This document shows, piece by piece, positions 1-7,195 of a stretch of DNA of 19,819 nucleotides. A model generated the notes under the pieces. It saw nothing but the letters and a program-made list of their open reading frames with translations. It did not search any database and was not told the DNA's origin. This DNA comes from Verrucomicrobia bacterium UBA6015. Its GTDB lineage: Bacteria > Verrucomicrobiota > Kiritimatiellia > UBA8416. The stretch lies in assembly GCA_002428045.1 (NCBI GenBank), contig DIZZ01000049.1:1-19819 (forward strand), written 5' to 3'. How positions within the stretch are numbered: position 1 is the stretch's first letter; each line of letters opens with the position of its first letter. Made by a program: the position numbers and the translations under genes.

Positions 1-117
1 AGGTAAGACGGACGGAACCCTGTCCGGCTGCAAACGCATCACCCCGTAAAAATTGATGCCAAGAAACGCCACCGCCAGCAAAAACCACTTATGCTTCCCG
101 AATCCGTCCGATTTCAT
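1..117 (-). CDS. Partial protein with N-terminal membrane anchor or signal, function unknown
   Basis: Only the first 39 codons lie in the window; the gene runs off the left edge. It was too short to be found by length alone, but the start is supported by a purine-rich ribosome binding site (AAGGGGGGG) about 5 nt upstream of the ATG. The peptide begins with a Lys-rich stretch (MKSDGFGKHK), followed by a hydrophobic segment at about residues 11-27 (WFLLAVAFLGINFYGVM), then Arg and Pro residues. This is the pattern of a signal anchor or signal peptide, so the product is probably exported or membrane-tethered. The gene follows the secreted protein at 238-1176 on the same strand by 120 nt and could be its operon partner. 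The family is not recognisable from this fragment. Confidence 0.6.
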   Translation of the reverse strand, partial: MKSDGFGKHKWFLLAVAFLGINFYGVMRLQPDRVPSVLP

Positions 118-164
118 CTGCCCCCCCTTGATCCATTTAACTGAAGGGCCTCATCAAACCACAG

Positions 165-209
165 AATTGTGACAAAATTAAGGCAGAAATGTGAACAATT
201 GTGACAAAA
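165..209. promoter_or_regulatory. Two copies of a TTGTGACAA-centred operator-like site
   Basis: The 13-mer AATTGTGACAAAA occurs exactly at 165-177 and again at 197-209, 32 bp apart (about three helical turns, same face of the DNA). Each copy contains the short palindrome TTGT-N-ACAA. They lie in the 120-nt AT-rich gap between the secreted protein gene and the partial gene at the left edge, upstream of the latter. A regulator binding two in-phase sites would explain the arrangement; which regulator is unknown. No convincing -35/-10 pair was seen around them. Confidence 0.35.
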
Positions 210-237
210 ATCCTGCGCTCGATCAATTCCACGGCGA

Positions 238-1176
238 TTATTCGGTTTTTACAGGCTCCCGCATGGCTGACTTCAGCAATGCCGCCAGCTTGGTCGCAGG
301 ATAGGTCACGTTGAGCAGCAGGGCGTCGTTATCCCGTTTGATGGTGATGGCTTTCATGACATCCGCCACCGGGGGGTTCTGTTGCTGCGTCTGCATCATG
401 ACCATCCCCAGCATTCCATTCAGCAGGGTCAGGGATTGCTCCGCCTCTTGCGCGGAATTCTGCTTGACCGCCGCCTTAATGCTGAAGTTTCCCTCGCTTT
501 CCCTGACTTGGATAGTCACGCTCTTGGCGCTCACGTTGTTGGCCGCCAGCATCGGGTTCGCAGACAGATCGACATTGCTCAAATCTGCCGTGACCGCCAT
601 CATCACCCCGCCGACAGAGAGGGGTTTTGTGTTGATCCCGCCCTGCGACAGGTTCTTCTGTTTGCCATCCGCCACGTCGATCGCCTTCTTGACCGATTTA
701 AGCGTCTGTCCGATGATGGCCGAATTGCGGTCGAGGATCACGCCATACACCCGTTCAGCAGCCCCTTCGCCTTCGTTCTCCCAGCTATGGATCTCCCGGT
801 TTCCGTGTTTGGCTAACTGGTAGGCAGGCATGGTCTTGACCTTTTCGACCAGTTTGGCAGGGTTGAGTTTCCCGTTTACCAGGATCACTGACGCCTCGGG
901 CTCAATGCCAGCGCCGTATGCCGTGACGGCATGCAGATCGGTTTGCGGATCCATTCCGAACATCTCCTCGAACGCCTTCAACTGCTTCAGGGACTCGGCA
1001 TCCTGATTCTCCTGCAGCATCAGCTTGCCCAGGGTGGACGTCCTGAAAGTTTCTGCATCCAGATGCATCGCCCAGATGGCATCTCCCGATACCAGTTTGG
1101 CATTAAACGGTCCGCCCCAGACCCATGTTGCCAGCATCAGGCTGGCGATAACCGCACCCTTCATCATCCGCTTCAT
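238..1176 (-). CDS. Secreted protein of unknown function
   Basis: The 312-aa product begins with a typical signal peptide (MKRMMKGAVIASLMLATWVWG, then GPFNA), so it should be exported to the periplasm or envelope. The mature part is soluble-looking, with no further membrane segments and no cysteines or catalytic motif that I recognise. It resembles from memory a group of exported proteins in Verrucomicrobia and Planctomycetes whose N-terminus reads roughly 'W-x-hydrophobic-H-LDAE' (here AIWAMHLDAE, about residues 33-42), followed by a 'YGAG' segment (here TAYGAG). These are usually annotated as hypothetical. The start is supported by GAGGAG 7 nt upstream of the ATG. The CDF transporter gene ends 84 nt upstream on the same strand, with a possible promoter between them. 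I assign no function. Confidence 0.8.
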   Translation of the reverse strand: MKRMMKGAVIASLMLATWVWGGPFNAKLVSGDAIWAMHLDAETFRTSTLGKLMLQENQDAESLKQLKAFEEMFGMDPQTDLHAVTAYGAGIEPEASVILVNGKLNPAKLVEKVKTMPAYQLAKHGNREIHSWENEGEGAAERVYGVILDRNSAIIGQTLKSVKKAIDVADGKQKNLSQGGINTKPLSVGGVMMAVTADLSNVDLSANPMLAANNVSAKSVTIQVRESEGNFSIKAAVKQNSAQEAEQSLTLLNGMLGMVMMQTQQQNPPVADVMKAITIKRDNDALLLNVTYPATKLAALLKSAMREPVKTE

Positions 1177-1213
1177 TCGTCACTCCTCGTTAAGGTTTTC
1201 AAAAACAGGAACA

Positions 1214-1243
1214 ATCCTACTCCATCTGGATTTGTTTCTGCAA
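1214..1243 (-). promoter_or_regulatory. Possible sigma-70-type promoter for the secreted protein gene
   Basis: On the minus strand TTGCAG and TAGGAT are separated by 18 nt, about 40 nt upstream of the ATG at 1176, in the short gap after the CDF gene. Match to the consensus is moderate (4/6 and 4/6), so this is a suggestion only. Confidence 0.3.
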
Positions 1244-1260
1244 GCATTCGATGAACGGCA

Positions 1261-2184
1261 TCAGTGTGTGGAGCAGATGCCGGTCTCAGGGTCGCACTGC
1301 TCCGCTTCGGTTTCCATCTCGATGGTGGCGTGAGCGATTTCAAACCGGTCATGCAGGAGCTGCTTGATGGTCTTGAGAATGGCCGGGCAATCGCCATGCT
1401 CCCCGTCAATCACGACATGTGCTTCCAGGGCGCAGTGCGCCTCGTCCAGCTCCCAGATATGGAGATGATGGACGGTCTGGACCCCGGAGACTGCCAGCAT
1501 GGCAGTGATCACCTCACCGGCAGAGATATGCGGGGGAACGCCCTGCATGATGATGCGGGAAGTCGTTTTCAACATGCCGACGGACATCCACAGGATATAG
1601 CCAGCGATCATCAGGGTGATCGCCGGATCGACCCAGTACCAATCCAGCCAGGTGATGGCCGCCCCGCCAGCGAGTACCGCCACGGAAGAGGCGGCATCGG
1701 TCAGGTTGTGTAGGAAGGCGGCTTTCACGTTTAGGCTGCCTTTAGACAGCGCCCAGAGGAACCAGGCGGTGGCAAGATCGACAATCAGCGCGACGGTTGA
1801 GGCGATCATGATCCAGACGCCCAGCAGTGGTTGCGGATCGAATACGCGGTGTACCGTCTCATAGACCAGATAAAGCCCTACCAGGATGAGCGCGGTAAGC
1901 TGGATCATCGCCCCGATCAACTCGGCACGACGATAGCCGAAGGTGAAACGCTCATCCGCGCCCTTGCTTGCGATTCGGCGAGCGACGTAGGCAATCACCA
2001 GCGCGGCCGCGTCATTGGTATTGTGCAGGGCGTCCGCCATCAGCGCCACGCTCCCGGAGACCAGGCCGGCAATAAACTCGAACACCGAAAGGCCCAGATT
2101 GACGATTACCGCCCCGAGCAGCGCCCGGTCGCTGACATCGGCAGCCCCGTGGTCGTGATGCGCATGTGCATGGTCATGTGACAT
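1261..2184 (-). CDS. czcD: Cation diffusion facilitator family zinc/divalent metal exporter (CzcD/ZitB type)
   Basis: This 307-aa inner-membrane protein should exchange cytoplasmic Zn2+ (or Cd2+, Co2+) for protons. It starts with a His/Asp-rich cytoplasmic tail (MSHDHAHAHHDHG), followed by about six transmembrane segments and a cytoplasmic C-terminal domain from about residue 205. The two metal-site motifs of the family are intact: HNTND (H54, D58) in the second membrane helix and HNLTD (H159, D163) in the fifth. The H-x3-D form is that of Zn-type CDFs such as ZitB and CzcD, in contrast to D-x3-D in YiiP. The last 15 residues add two cysteines and a terminal His (CDPETGIC), a possible extra metal ligand set. 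The start is supported by GGAGAAA 5 nt upstream. It is codirectional with, but separate from, the RND metal-efflux operon, and could deliver metal to the periplasm for that pump. Confidence 0.93.
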   Translation of the reverse strand: MSHDHAHAHHDHGAADVSDRALLGAVIVNLGLSVFEFIAGLVSGSVALMADALHNTNDAAALVIAYVARRIASKGADERFTFGYRRAELIGAMIQLTALILVGLYLVYETVHRVFDPQPLLGVWIMIASTVALIVDLATAWFLWALSKGSLNVKAAFLHNLTDAASSVAVLAGGAAITWLDWYWVDPAITLMIAGYILWMSVGMLKTTSRIIMQGVPPHISAGEVITAMLAVSGVQTVHHLHIWELDEAHCALEAHVVIDGEHGDCPAILKTIKQLLHDRFEIAHATIEMETEAEQCDPETGICSTH

Positions 2185-2262
2185 GATTGTTTCTCCGCTT
2201 GTTTCTCCATCCAGACGTATCCACTAGCCTCATGACCGCCATGACACTTCGCTTCCATCCCG

Positions 2263-3111
2263 TCAAGCAACATGTTTTTCCATTTCAGTGGCAAGCGACG
2301 CGGAAAACACAGAGGCTTCATGCTCCCTTACGAAAACTTTTTCTATCGGCATCTTATTGAGGATGTTCCCGGCCTTCGTGTAGGCGGGGCGCATTCCCTC
2401 AAGGGATGGCTCACCCAGCAGCACATGCAGGACGAACTTCTCAGGTGCTTCGCTCAGGTTAGTCATGCGGCCAAGCCAGCGATTAGCCTTGCCGGTGATA
2501 CTCTCGGCATCAAGCAAGTCAAATGAGAGAGGTTCGTACATACGCCAACTCCCGTTCTTCCATGCGTGCTCGAACTCATAATCGTCATCCGGCGCAGTGA
2601 TCCGTTTCGGGCGCAACCGGCCGCTCACGTGATGCGAATCGAATTCCTTCTTGAAAGCGCGCCAAACCTCGCCATCGTCGCGGCTGGATCGCACCTGCCT
2701 GGATTCATATCGAGCAACCATACGCTCATAAAGCGATTCAAGTGTCTTGCCAGGATCATCCGTCTGTCCACCGCCCGGCATTGACCATTGAAGGGCACTG
2801 TCGTCCGGGGGCAGGATGCGCTTCGCGATTTCCATGATGTCAGCGGGCATTCCATTCAGGGGAAGTTCACTTCTCATCGCGTCGCCAATCTCATCGAAAC
2901 GAGCTTCGATATACCGCATCAACCCGCGAAAATACTCGCCGTCCACCTCGCCCTTGCCGAACATGTTGGTAAGGCGTCCGTATCGCGTATTGCAGAGCCC
3001 CCCGATATATTTCATATCTGGCGCATAAAGTGCCACGCCGATATTGACGAATTCCCCGGTCATCACGTCATGCACGTACCTGAGCACGACAAAGGAATAT
3101 GCCGTTTTCAT
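2263..3111 (-). CDS. DUF3037-type protein, function unknown
   Basis: The 282-aa soluble protein opens with the hallmark of the DUF3037 family: YSFVVLRYVHDVMTGEFVNI followed by GVALYAP, within the first 30 residues ('Y-x-x-x-R-Y-x-x-D-x-x-x-G-E-F-x-N-x-G-V'). The rest is charged, with no signal peptide or membrane segment. In other bacteria DUF3037 genes often sit beside a HipA-like kinase gene; no such partner is visible here. A GGGGA ribosome binding site lies about 7 nt upstream of the ATG. The upstream neighbour is the eroded restriction-modification locus, 123 nt away, and the downstream neighbour is the CDF gene (78 nt). A role in defence or toxin-antitoxin biology is only a guess from context. 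Confidence 0.7.
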   Translation of the reverse strand: MKTAYSFVVLRYVHDVMTGEFVNIGVALYAPDMKYIGGLCNTRYGRLTNMFGKGEVDGEYFRGLMRYIEARFDEIGDAMRSELPLNGMPADIMEIAKRILPPDDSALQWSMPGGGQTDDPGKTLESLYERMVARYESRQVRSSRDDGEVWRAFKKEFDSHHVSGRLRPKRITAPDDDYEFEHAWKNGSWRMYEPLSFDLLDAESITGKANRWLGRMTNLSEAPEKFVLHVLLGEPSLEGMRPAYTKAGNILNKMPIEKVFVREHEASVFSASLATEMEKHVA

Positions 3112-3234
3112 AATTTGTCCCCAAAACAGATGTTCTCAGTCATCGCCCCACACTGCGGGAACTTGGTCTTCCAAAGCCACCCCACTCTAAAGAGCACAAA
3201 CTATTGCATAAAGCTTCACAAGCTGGCAAACTCT

Positions 3235-3557
3235 TTAAAGCGTTTTGGGACCGGGCGATGGCAGAAGCGGGAGGCCCAGCTCCTTGAGGAATTTGTTGTG
3301 CTTTCTCGTTGCCGCCAGGATTATGGCCTCGATTTCAACCAATTCGCCATGAGTCGCCGCTAGGTCGATTTCGGGTTCGGACACGGCGGTGCTGACATAT
3401 CGCGAGATATTAAGGTTGTAGTCATTTGTTTCTATTTCCTTTATCTCCACGCGCCGAGAATATCGCTCCACTTGCTTTCGGAATTGGTAGGTGTCGACAA
3501 TCTTGGCGATGTGCTCTTCGGTCAGTTGGTTCTGCCGAGCTGTTTTTGTTCGGTCAT
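3235..3557 (-). pseudogene. hsdM: Type I restriction-modification methyltransferase subunit, internally deleted remnant
   Basis: HsdM is the N6-adenine methyltransferase subunit of type I restriction-modification systems. Here only its two ends remain. From the ATG at 3557 the frame reads MTEQKQLGRT, which matches the usual HsdM N-terminus (normally continuing LW-x-x-ADQLRG), then stops at 3522. From about 3537 a different frame reads RQNQLTEEHIAKIVDTYQFR, then NDYNLNISRYV and EIDLA, to a stop at 3235. That is the standard HsdM C-terminus (LTEEHI-x-KIVDTY; NDYNLNI-x-RY). The whole catalytic part, including NPPF and the AdoMet site, is missing: roughly 110 of about 500 residues are left. The junction contains CAGAACC, which could have belonged to both ends and so have served as microhomology. 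The ATG overlaps the upstream gene's stop codon (ATGA), indicating an original operon. No hsdS or hsdR is present. The remnant cannot encode an active enzyme. Confidence 0.85.
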
Positions 3558-4066
3558 ATGGTTTGTCCTGTTGTAAGTGTGGCAGCCGTCGTCAGCGCGG
3601 GCGTGGGTAGGATTTCTGGTAGATAGAAACCAAATCGTACAAGAAAGTCTCTAAGCATGCTACGGAACAGGATCTTATTATCATCGCCCATCTCGATGGG
3701 CTCATAGATGGCGTACTTGCCGTGGCTCAGAAGGTTAAGCGCCCGGTTGTAGAGGGCTTCGTTTTCTTCGTTGTTGAGAGACTGGAGGCAGAAGGAGATA
3801 TCGAACTCGAAGTCGGCATAACAGCTGAGGAAGCCCGCGATGGTTTCGTCGAGAGCGAGTTCGATCAGGCCGTTGAAGAAGTTGGATTTATTGTTGATTT
3901 GAAGGTAGCGAGCAGTGTCGCCGTCAAGATCGTTCTCCCAAGTGAAGAGGTCTTCGGTGTAAGCGTTAAAATAGAGTGTGTCAGCGTTGCCGTTGTCTTT
4001 GCGCTTTCCCGCATCCTTGAACTCCATGGCAAGGCGCGTCTTGCCGGTGCGATCGGGGAAAGCAAT
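3554..4066 (-). pseudogene. AAA-family ATPase gene upstream of hsdM, truncated and internally deleted
   Basis: The open frame runs from a stop codon at 4067-4069, immediately after the RND pump gene, to 3554; the first ATG is at 4027. Before that ATG it reads FPDRTGKTRLA, which is the end of a Walker A loop (GKT) without the family's leading glycine. The frame then has GNADTLYFNAYTEDLFTWEN, typical of an AAA ATPase that accompanies type I restriction loci. At about residue 90 the text jumps to a segment like the family's extreme C-terminus (ALNLLSHGKYAIYEPIEM, then FRSMLRDFL). Family members I remember have more than 400 residues, and only about 170 remain. Walker B and the signature region are absent. 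The deletion happened to keep the frame open. The 3' end overlaps the hsdM start by 4 nt. Family assignment is from memory of conserved phrases; the product is very unlikely to function. Confidence 0.65.
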
Positions 4067-4069
4067 TCA

Positions 4070-7000
4070 TTAGGTTTTCCCCCTGTTTTTTCCTGTTTCG
4101 GCGCAGCGGCCGCTGCGCATCTCGACCAGATAGTACAGCGCCGGCAACACAATCAGCGTGAGCAGCATAGCCGATAACATGCCGCCCAGAACGACGGCCG
4201 CCAGCGGACGCTGAATCTCCGACCCGCTTCCCGTGGCCCAGACCAACGGCAACAACCCCAGGAGTGTGGTCATCGCCGTCATGAGAAGCGGCCTCAAGCG
4301 CAGTTCGCAACCGCGTCGAACGGCTTCTTCGGGACTCAGTCCCTCCTTGCGCAACTGATCGAAGAAGGACACCAGCAGCACACCGTTCTCGACCGCTATT
4401 CCGAACAGCGCGATGAATCCAATAGACGCCGAGACGCTTAGCGGGATTTTCAACAGGACGATAATCAGAATGCCTCCGATCAGGGCAAACGGCAGGTTCA
4501 CCATCACCAGTAACGCGCTCTTCACTGAGTTAAATGCCGAAAACAGCATCAGGAAGATCAGCAGGAGCGATACCGGGACCACAATGGACAGTCGCTGCAT
4601 GGCGCGTTGCTGGTTTTCGAACTGGCCGCCAATGTCGGTGAAATAGCCTTCGGGCATCGCCGCGACAACCGGTTCAATCGCTTTTTGGACTTCCTCCACG
4701 AAGCCCCCCATGTCCCGCCCTCGGATGTTGCACTCGACGACCACACGGCGCATTCCATTCTCGCGGCTAACCTGAGCGGGCGCTTCGACTTCCCGTATCT
4801 GGGCCAGTTCGCCCAAGGGGATGCGGGCACCGTCAGGGGATGGCACAAGCAGTCGTTCCAACTCCGGAATGTCGCGCCGCAACTCGACGGGGAAGCGCAC
4901 CAGGATCGCGAATCGCTTCTGCTCCTCGACGACCGTCGAGGCGACTTTGCCGCCCACCGCCGTCTCGACAAGTTCGTTGATGTCCGCCATGTTGATCCTG
5001 TGCCGGGCGATGGCCTTGCGGTCCGGCACGATTTCCACCTGCGGAAATCCAGAGACCTGTTCGACTCTCACATCCTCGGCACCCGGAATACCCTGCATGA
5101 GGGCTGCCGCACGGTTGGCGTTTTCGCGCAGGACGTCCAAGTCCGCGCCAAAGAACTTGATGGCCAGGTCGCTCTTGATCCCGGAAATCAACTCGTTTAC
5201 GCGCAGCGCGATGGGTTGAGAGAATGACATGCGAATCCCCGGTATGGCCGCTAGTTCGTCCTGCATGGCCGCCACGAGTTCGGGCTTGGATCGCTTGCTT
5301 TTCCACTTTTCCTTAGGATGCAGCATGATGATGACGTCGTTCTGTTCCGGCCCCATGGGGTCCTCGGAAATCTCGGCTCGCCCTGTTTTGGTGACGACCG
5401 TTTGCACCTCCGGGAAGCGCGCGAGGAGCCGACGTTCGATCTCCGTCCCCACAGCGACCGATCCGTCCAGCGAGGCGGAGGGCAGCCGAACCACGTTGAT
5501 GGCGATGGCCCCCTCGTCCAGTTGCGGAAGAAACTCCGTGCCCAGCCACGGCACCAGCGCCAGGGAGCCGACGAGCAACAGGCTGGCAAGTGCCACAAGG
5601 GTTTTTGGCCATCGCAACGAGAAGGCGAGTGCCGGCAGATAGCCGCGTTTGACGAAGCGGATAGCCGCATTGTCGCGGCATTCCCCTTGGGTTTGCATGA
5701 AGAAGGAACACAGTACTGGGACAACGGTCAACGACACCAAGAGCGAACCCACCATGGCGAAGCACATGGTCAGAGCCAATGGACGAAACATCTTGCCTTC
5801 CATCTGCTGAAGCGAGAAAAGCGGCAGAAATACGATGATGATGATCAGGATGGCGAAAACCACCGGCCGTGCTACTTCACGAACCGCCTCGTAGATGGTC
5901 TCCAATCGCGACAACCCACTATTCGCTTTCTCGGAAAGGTGCCGTGTGATGTTCTCGCAGACGACGATGGACGCATCCACGATCATGCCCAGGGCGATGG
6001 CCAGACCGCCCAGGCTCATCAGGTTTGCGGTTACCCCCTGCGTCCCCATCAGGATGAACGCGAAGAATGCTGTCAGCGGCAGGGAAAGCGCGACGATCAA
6101 GGCTGCGCGCAGGTTACCCAGGAAGAGAAACAGGACCAGGATGACCAACAGTCCTCCCTGCCAGAGGGCATCCGCCACCGTGCGAACGCAAGCTTGGATG
6201 AGCGCCGTCCGGTCATAAAAGGTATTGATCTTCACCCCTTTGGGCAAGCCGGCCTGGATTTTCGGAATCGCCTTTTTGACAGCCTCCACCACCAGCTTGG
6301 AATTCTGGTCCTTAAGCATGATGGCCATACCCGCCACGGCTTCGCCCTTGCCGTCGCGCGTCACCGCGCCCGACCGGGTTTCGGGACCGAGTTTGACGGT
6401 GGCCACATCGCGCAGGAACACGGGTGCGCCGTCCTGAGCCTGAAGCACGATATTCTCGATATCCTCGATGCCCTGGATCAGGCCAAGGCTCCGCACATAG
6501 GCCTGCTCCCAGTTCCGCACCAGGAAGTTACCGCCTGCATTGGCGTTGTTGCGCTCGATGGCCTCCAGCACGTCTGCCAGCGTGACGCCATACGTCATGA
6601 GACGGTTCTGGTCCACGAGGACGTGATACTGCTTCACGAACCCGCCGAAGCTGTTGACTTCATTGATGCCCCGAAGGGTTCGTAACTGCGGAGCGATATA
6701 CCAATCCTGAATGGTGCGCAGTTCCATCGGTGTATGGGTGTCGCTTTCCAGTGTGTACTGGTAGATTTCGCCAAGACCGGTGCTGATCGGCCCCATCTCA
6801 GGCTCGGCCCAGTCGGGCAGTTGCGCTTTGGCCGCCTGCAGCCTCTGAAATACCAGTTGTCTGGCGAAATAGAGGTCCACGCCATCTTCCAGAACGATGA
6901 TGACCTGCGAAAGCGCCGCCTTCGACAAGGAACGCACCTGGGACACCCCCGGCAGGCCTTGCATCGCCAATTCAATGGGGGCGGTGACCTGCTGTTCAAC

Positions 7001-7180
7001 GTCGAGCGGTGCCAGCCCGGGCGCATCGGTGAGAATCATCACCTGAACGTTGGTGACGTCGGGGAACGCATCGACCGGCAGCGACTTCCAGGCGAACAGC
7101 CCGGCTCCAGTCAAGAGAAGCGTTCCGAGAATAACCAGCAACCGCTGGTGCAAGACAAAGCGTATGAGTTTATCGAACAT
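4070..7180 (-). CDS. Heavy-metal efflux RND pump, CusA/CzcA family
   Basis: The 1036-aa protein is the inner-membrane proton-driven pump of a tripartite metal exporter. Length and layout fit the HME-RND family: one N-terminal membrane helix (about 12-31), a large periplasmic domain, a helix bundle (about 340-495), a second periplasmic domain, and a final bundle (about 870-1010). Family phrases include FPDVTNVQV, GPISTGLGEIYQYTLES, DRTALI, SLGGLAIALG, FLPQLDEG and DPMGPEQND. The proton-relay helix reads GMIVDASIVVCEN (D402, E409). Measured against motifs from memory, it lacks the extra Asp of CzcA-type DFGxxxD, while the porter region reads NELISGIKSD as in CzcA rather than the Met-containing CusA form. 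The substrate (Cu/Ag or Zn/Cd/Co) therefore cannot be fixed. The start has AAAGGA 7 nt upstream and follows the fusion-protein gene by 15 nt. It is the last gene of the operon and abuts the ATPase remnant. Confidence 0.95.
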   Translation of the reverse strand: MFDKLIRFVLHQRLLVILGTLLLTGAGLFAWKSLPVDAFPDVTNVQVMILTDAPGLAPLDVEQQVTAPIELAMQGLPGVSQVRSLSKAALSQVIIVLEDGVDLYFARQLVFQRLQAAKAQLPDWAEPEMGPISTGLGEIYQYTLESDTHTPMELRTIQDWYIAPQLRTLRGINEVNSFGGFVKQYHVLVDQNRLMTYGVTLADVLEAIERNNANAGGNFLVRNWEQAYVRSLGLIQGIEDIENIVLQAQDGAPVFLRDVATVKLGPETRSGAVTRDGKGEAVAGMAIMLKDQNSKLVVEAVKKAIPKIQAGLPKGVKINTFYDRTALIQACVRTVADALWQGGLLVILVLFLFLGNLRAALIVALSLPLTAFFAFILMGTQGVTANLMSLGGLAIALGMIVDASIVVCENITRHLSEKANSGLSRLETIYEAVREVARPVVFAILIIIIVFLPLFSLQQMEGKMFRPLALTMCFAMVGSLLVSLTVVPVLCSFFMQTQGECRDNAAIRFVKRGYLPALAFSLRWPKTLVALASLLLVGSLALVPWLGTEFLPQLDEGAIAINVVRLPSASLDGSVAVGTEIERRLLARFPEVQTVVTKTGRAEISEDPMGPEQNDVIIMLHPKEKWKSKRSKPELVAAMQDELAAIPGIRMSFSQPIALRVNELISGIKSDLAIKFFGADLDVLRENANRAAALMQGIPGAEDVRVEQVSGFPQVEIVPDRKAIARHRINMADINELVETAVGGKVASTVVEEQKRFAILVRFPVELRRDIPELERLLVPSPDGARIPLGELAQIREVEAPAQVSRENGMRRVVVECNIRGRDMGGFVEEVQKAIEPVVAAMPEGYFTDIGGQFENQQRAMQRLSIVVPVSLLLIFLMLFSAFNSVKSALLVMVNLPFALIGGILIIVLLKIPLSVSASIGFIALFGIAVENGVLLVSFFDQLRKEGLSPEEAVRRGCELRLRPLLMTAMTTLLGLLPLVWATGSGSEIQRPLAAVVLGGMLSAMLLTLIVLPALYYLVEMRSGRCAETGKNRGKT

Positions 7181-7195
7181 TGAAATATCCTTTCA

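Noticed and set aside
5318..6685. 455-codon plus-strand open frame
   Set aside because: It lies wholly antisense to the RND pump gene, is rich in Gln, His and Arg as expected from a reverse reading of GC-rich codons, and shows no family motif.
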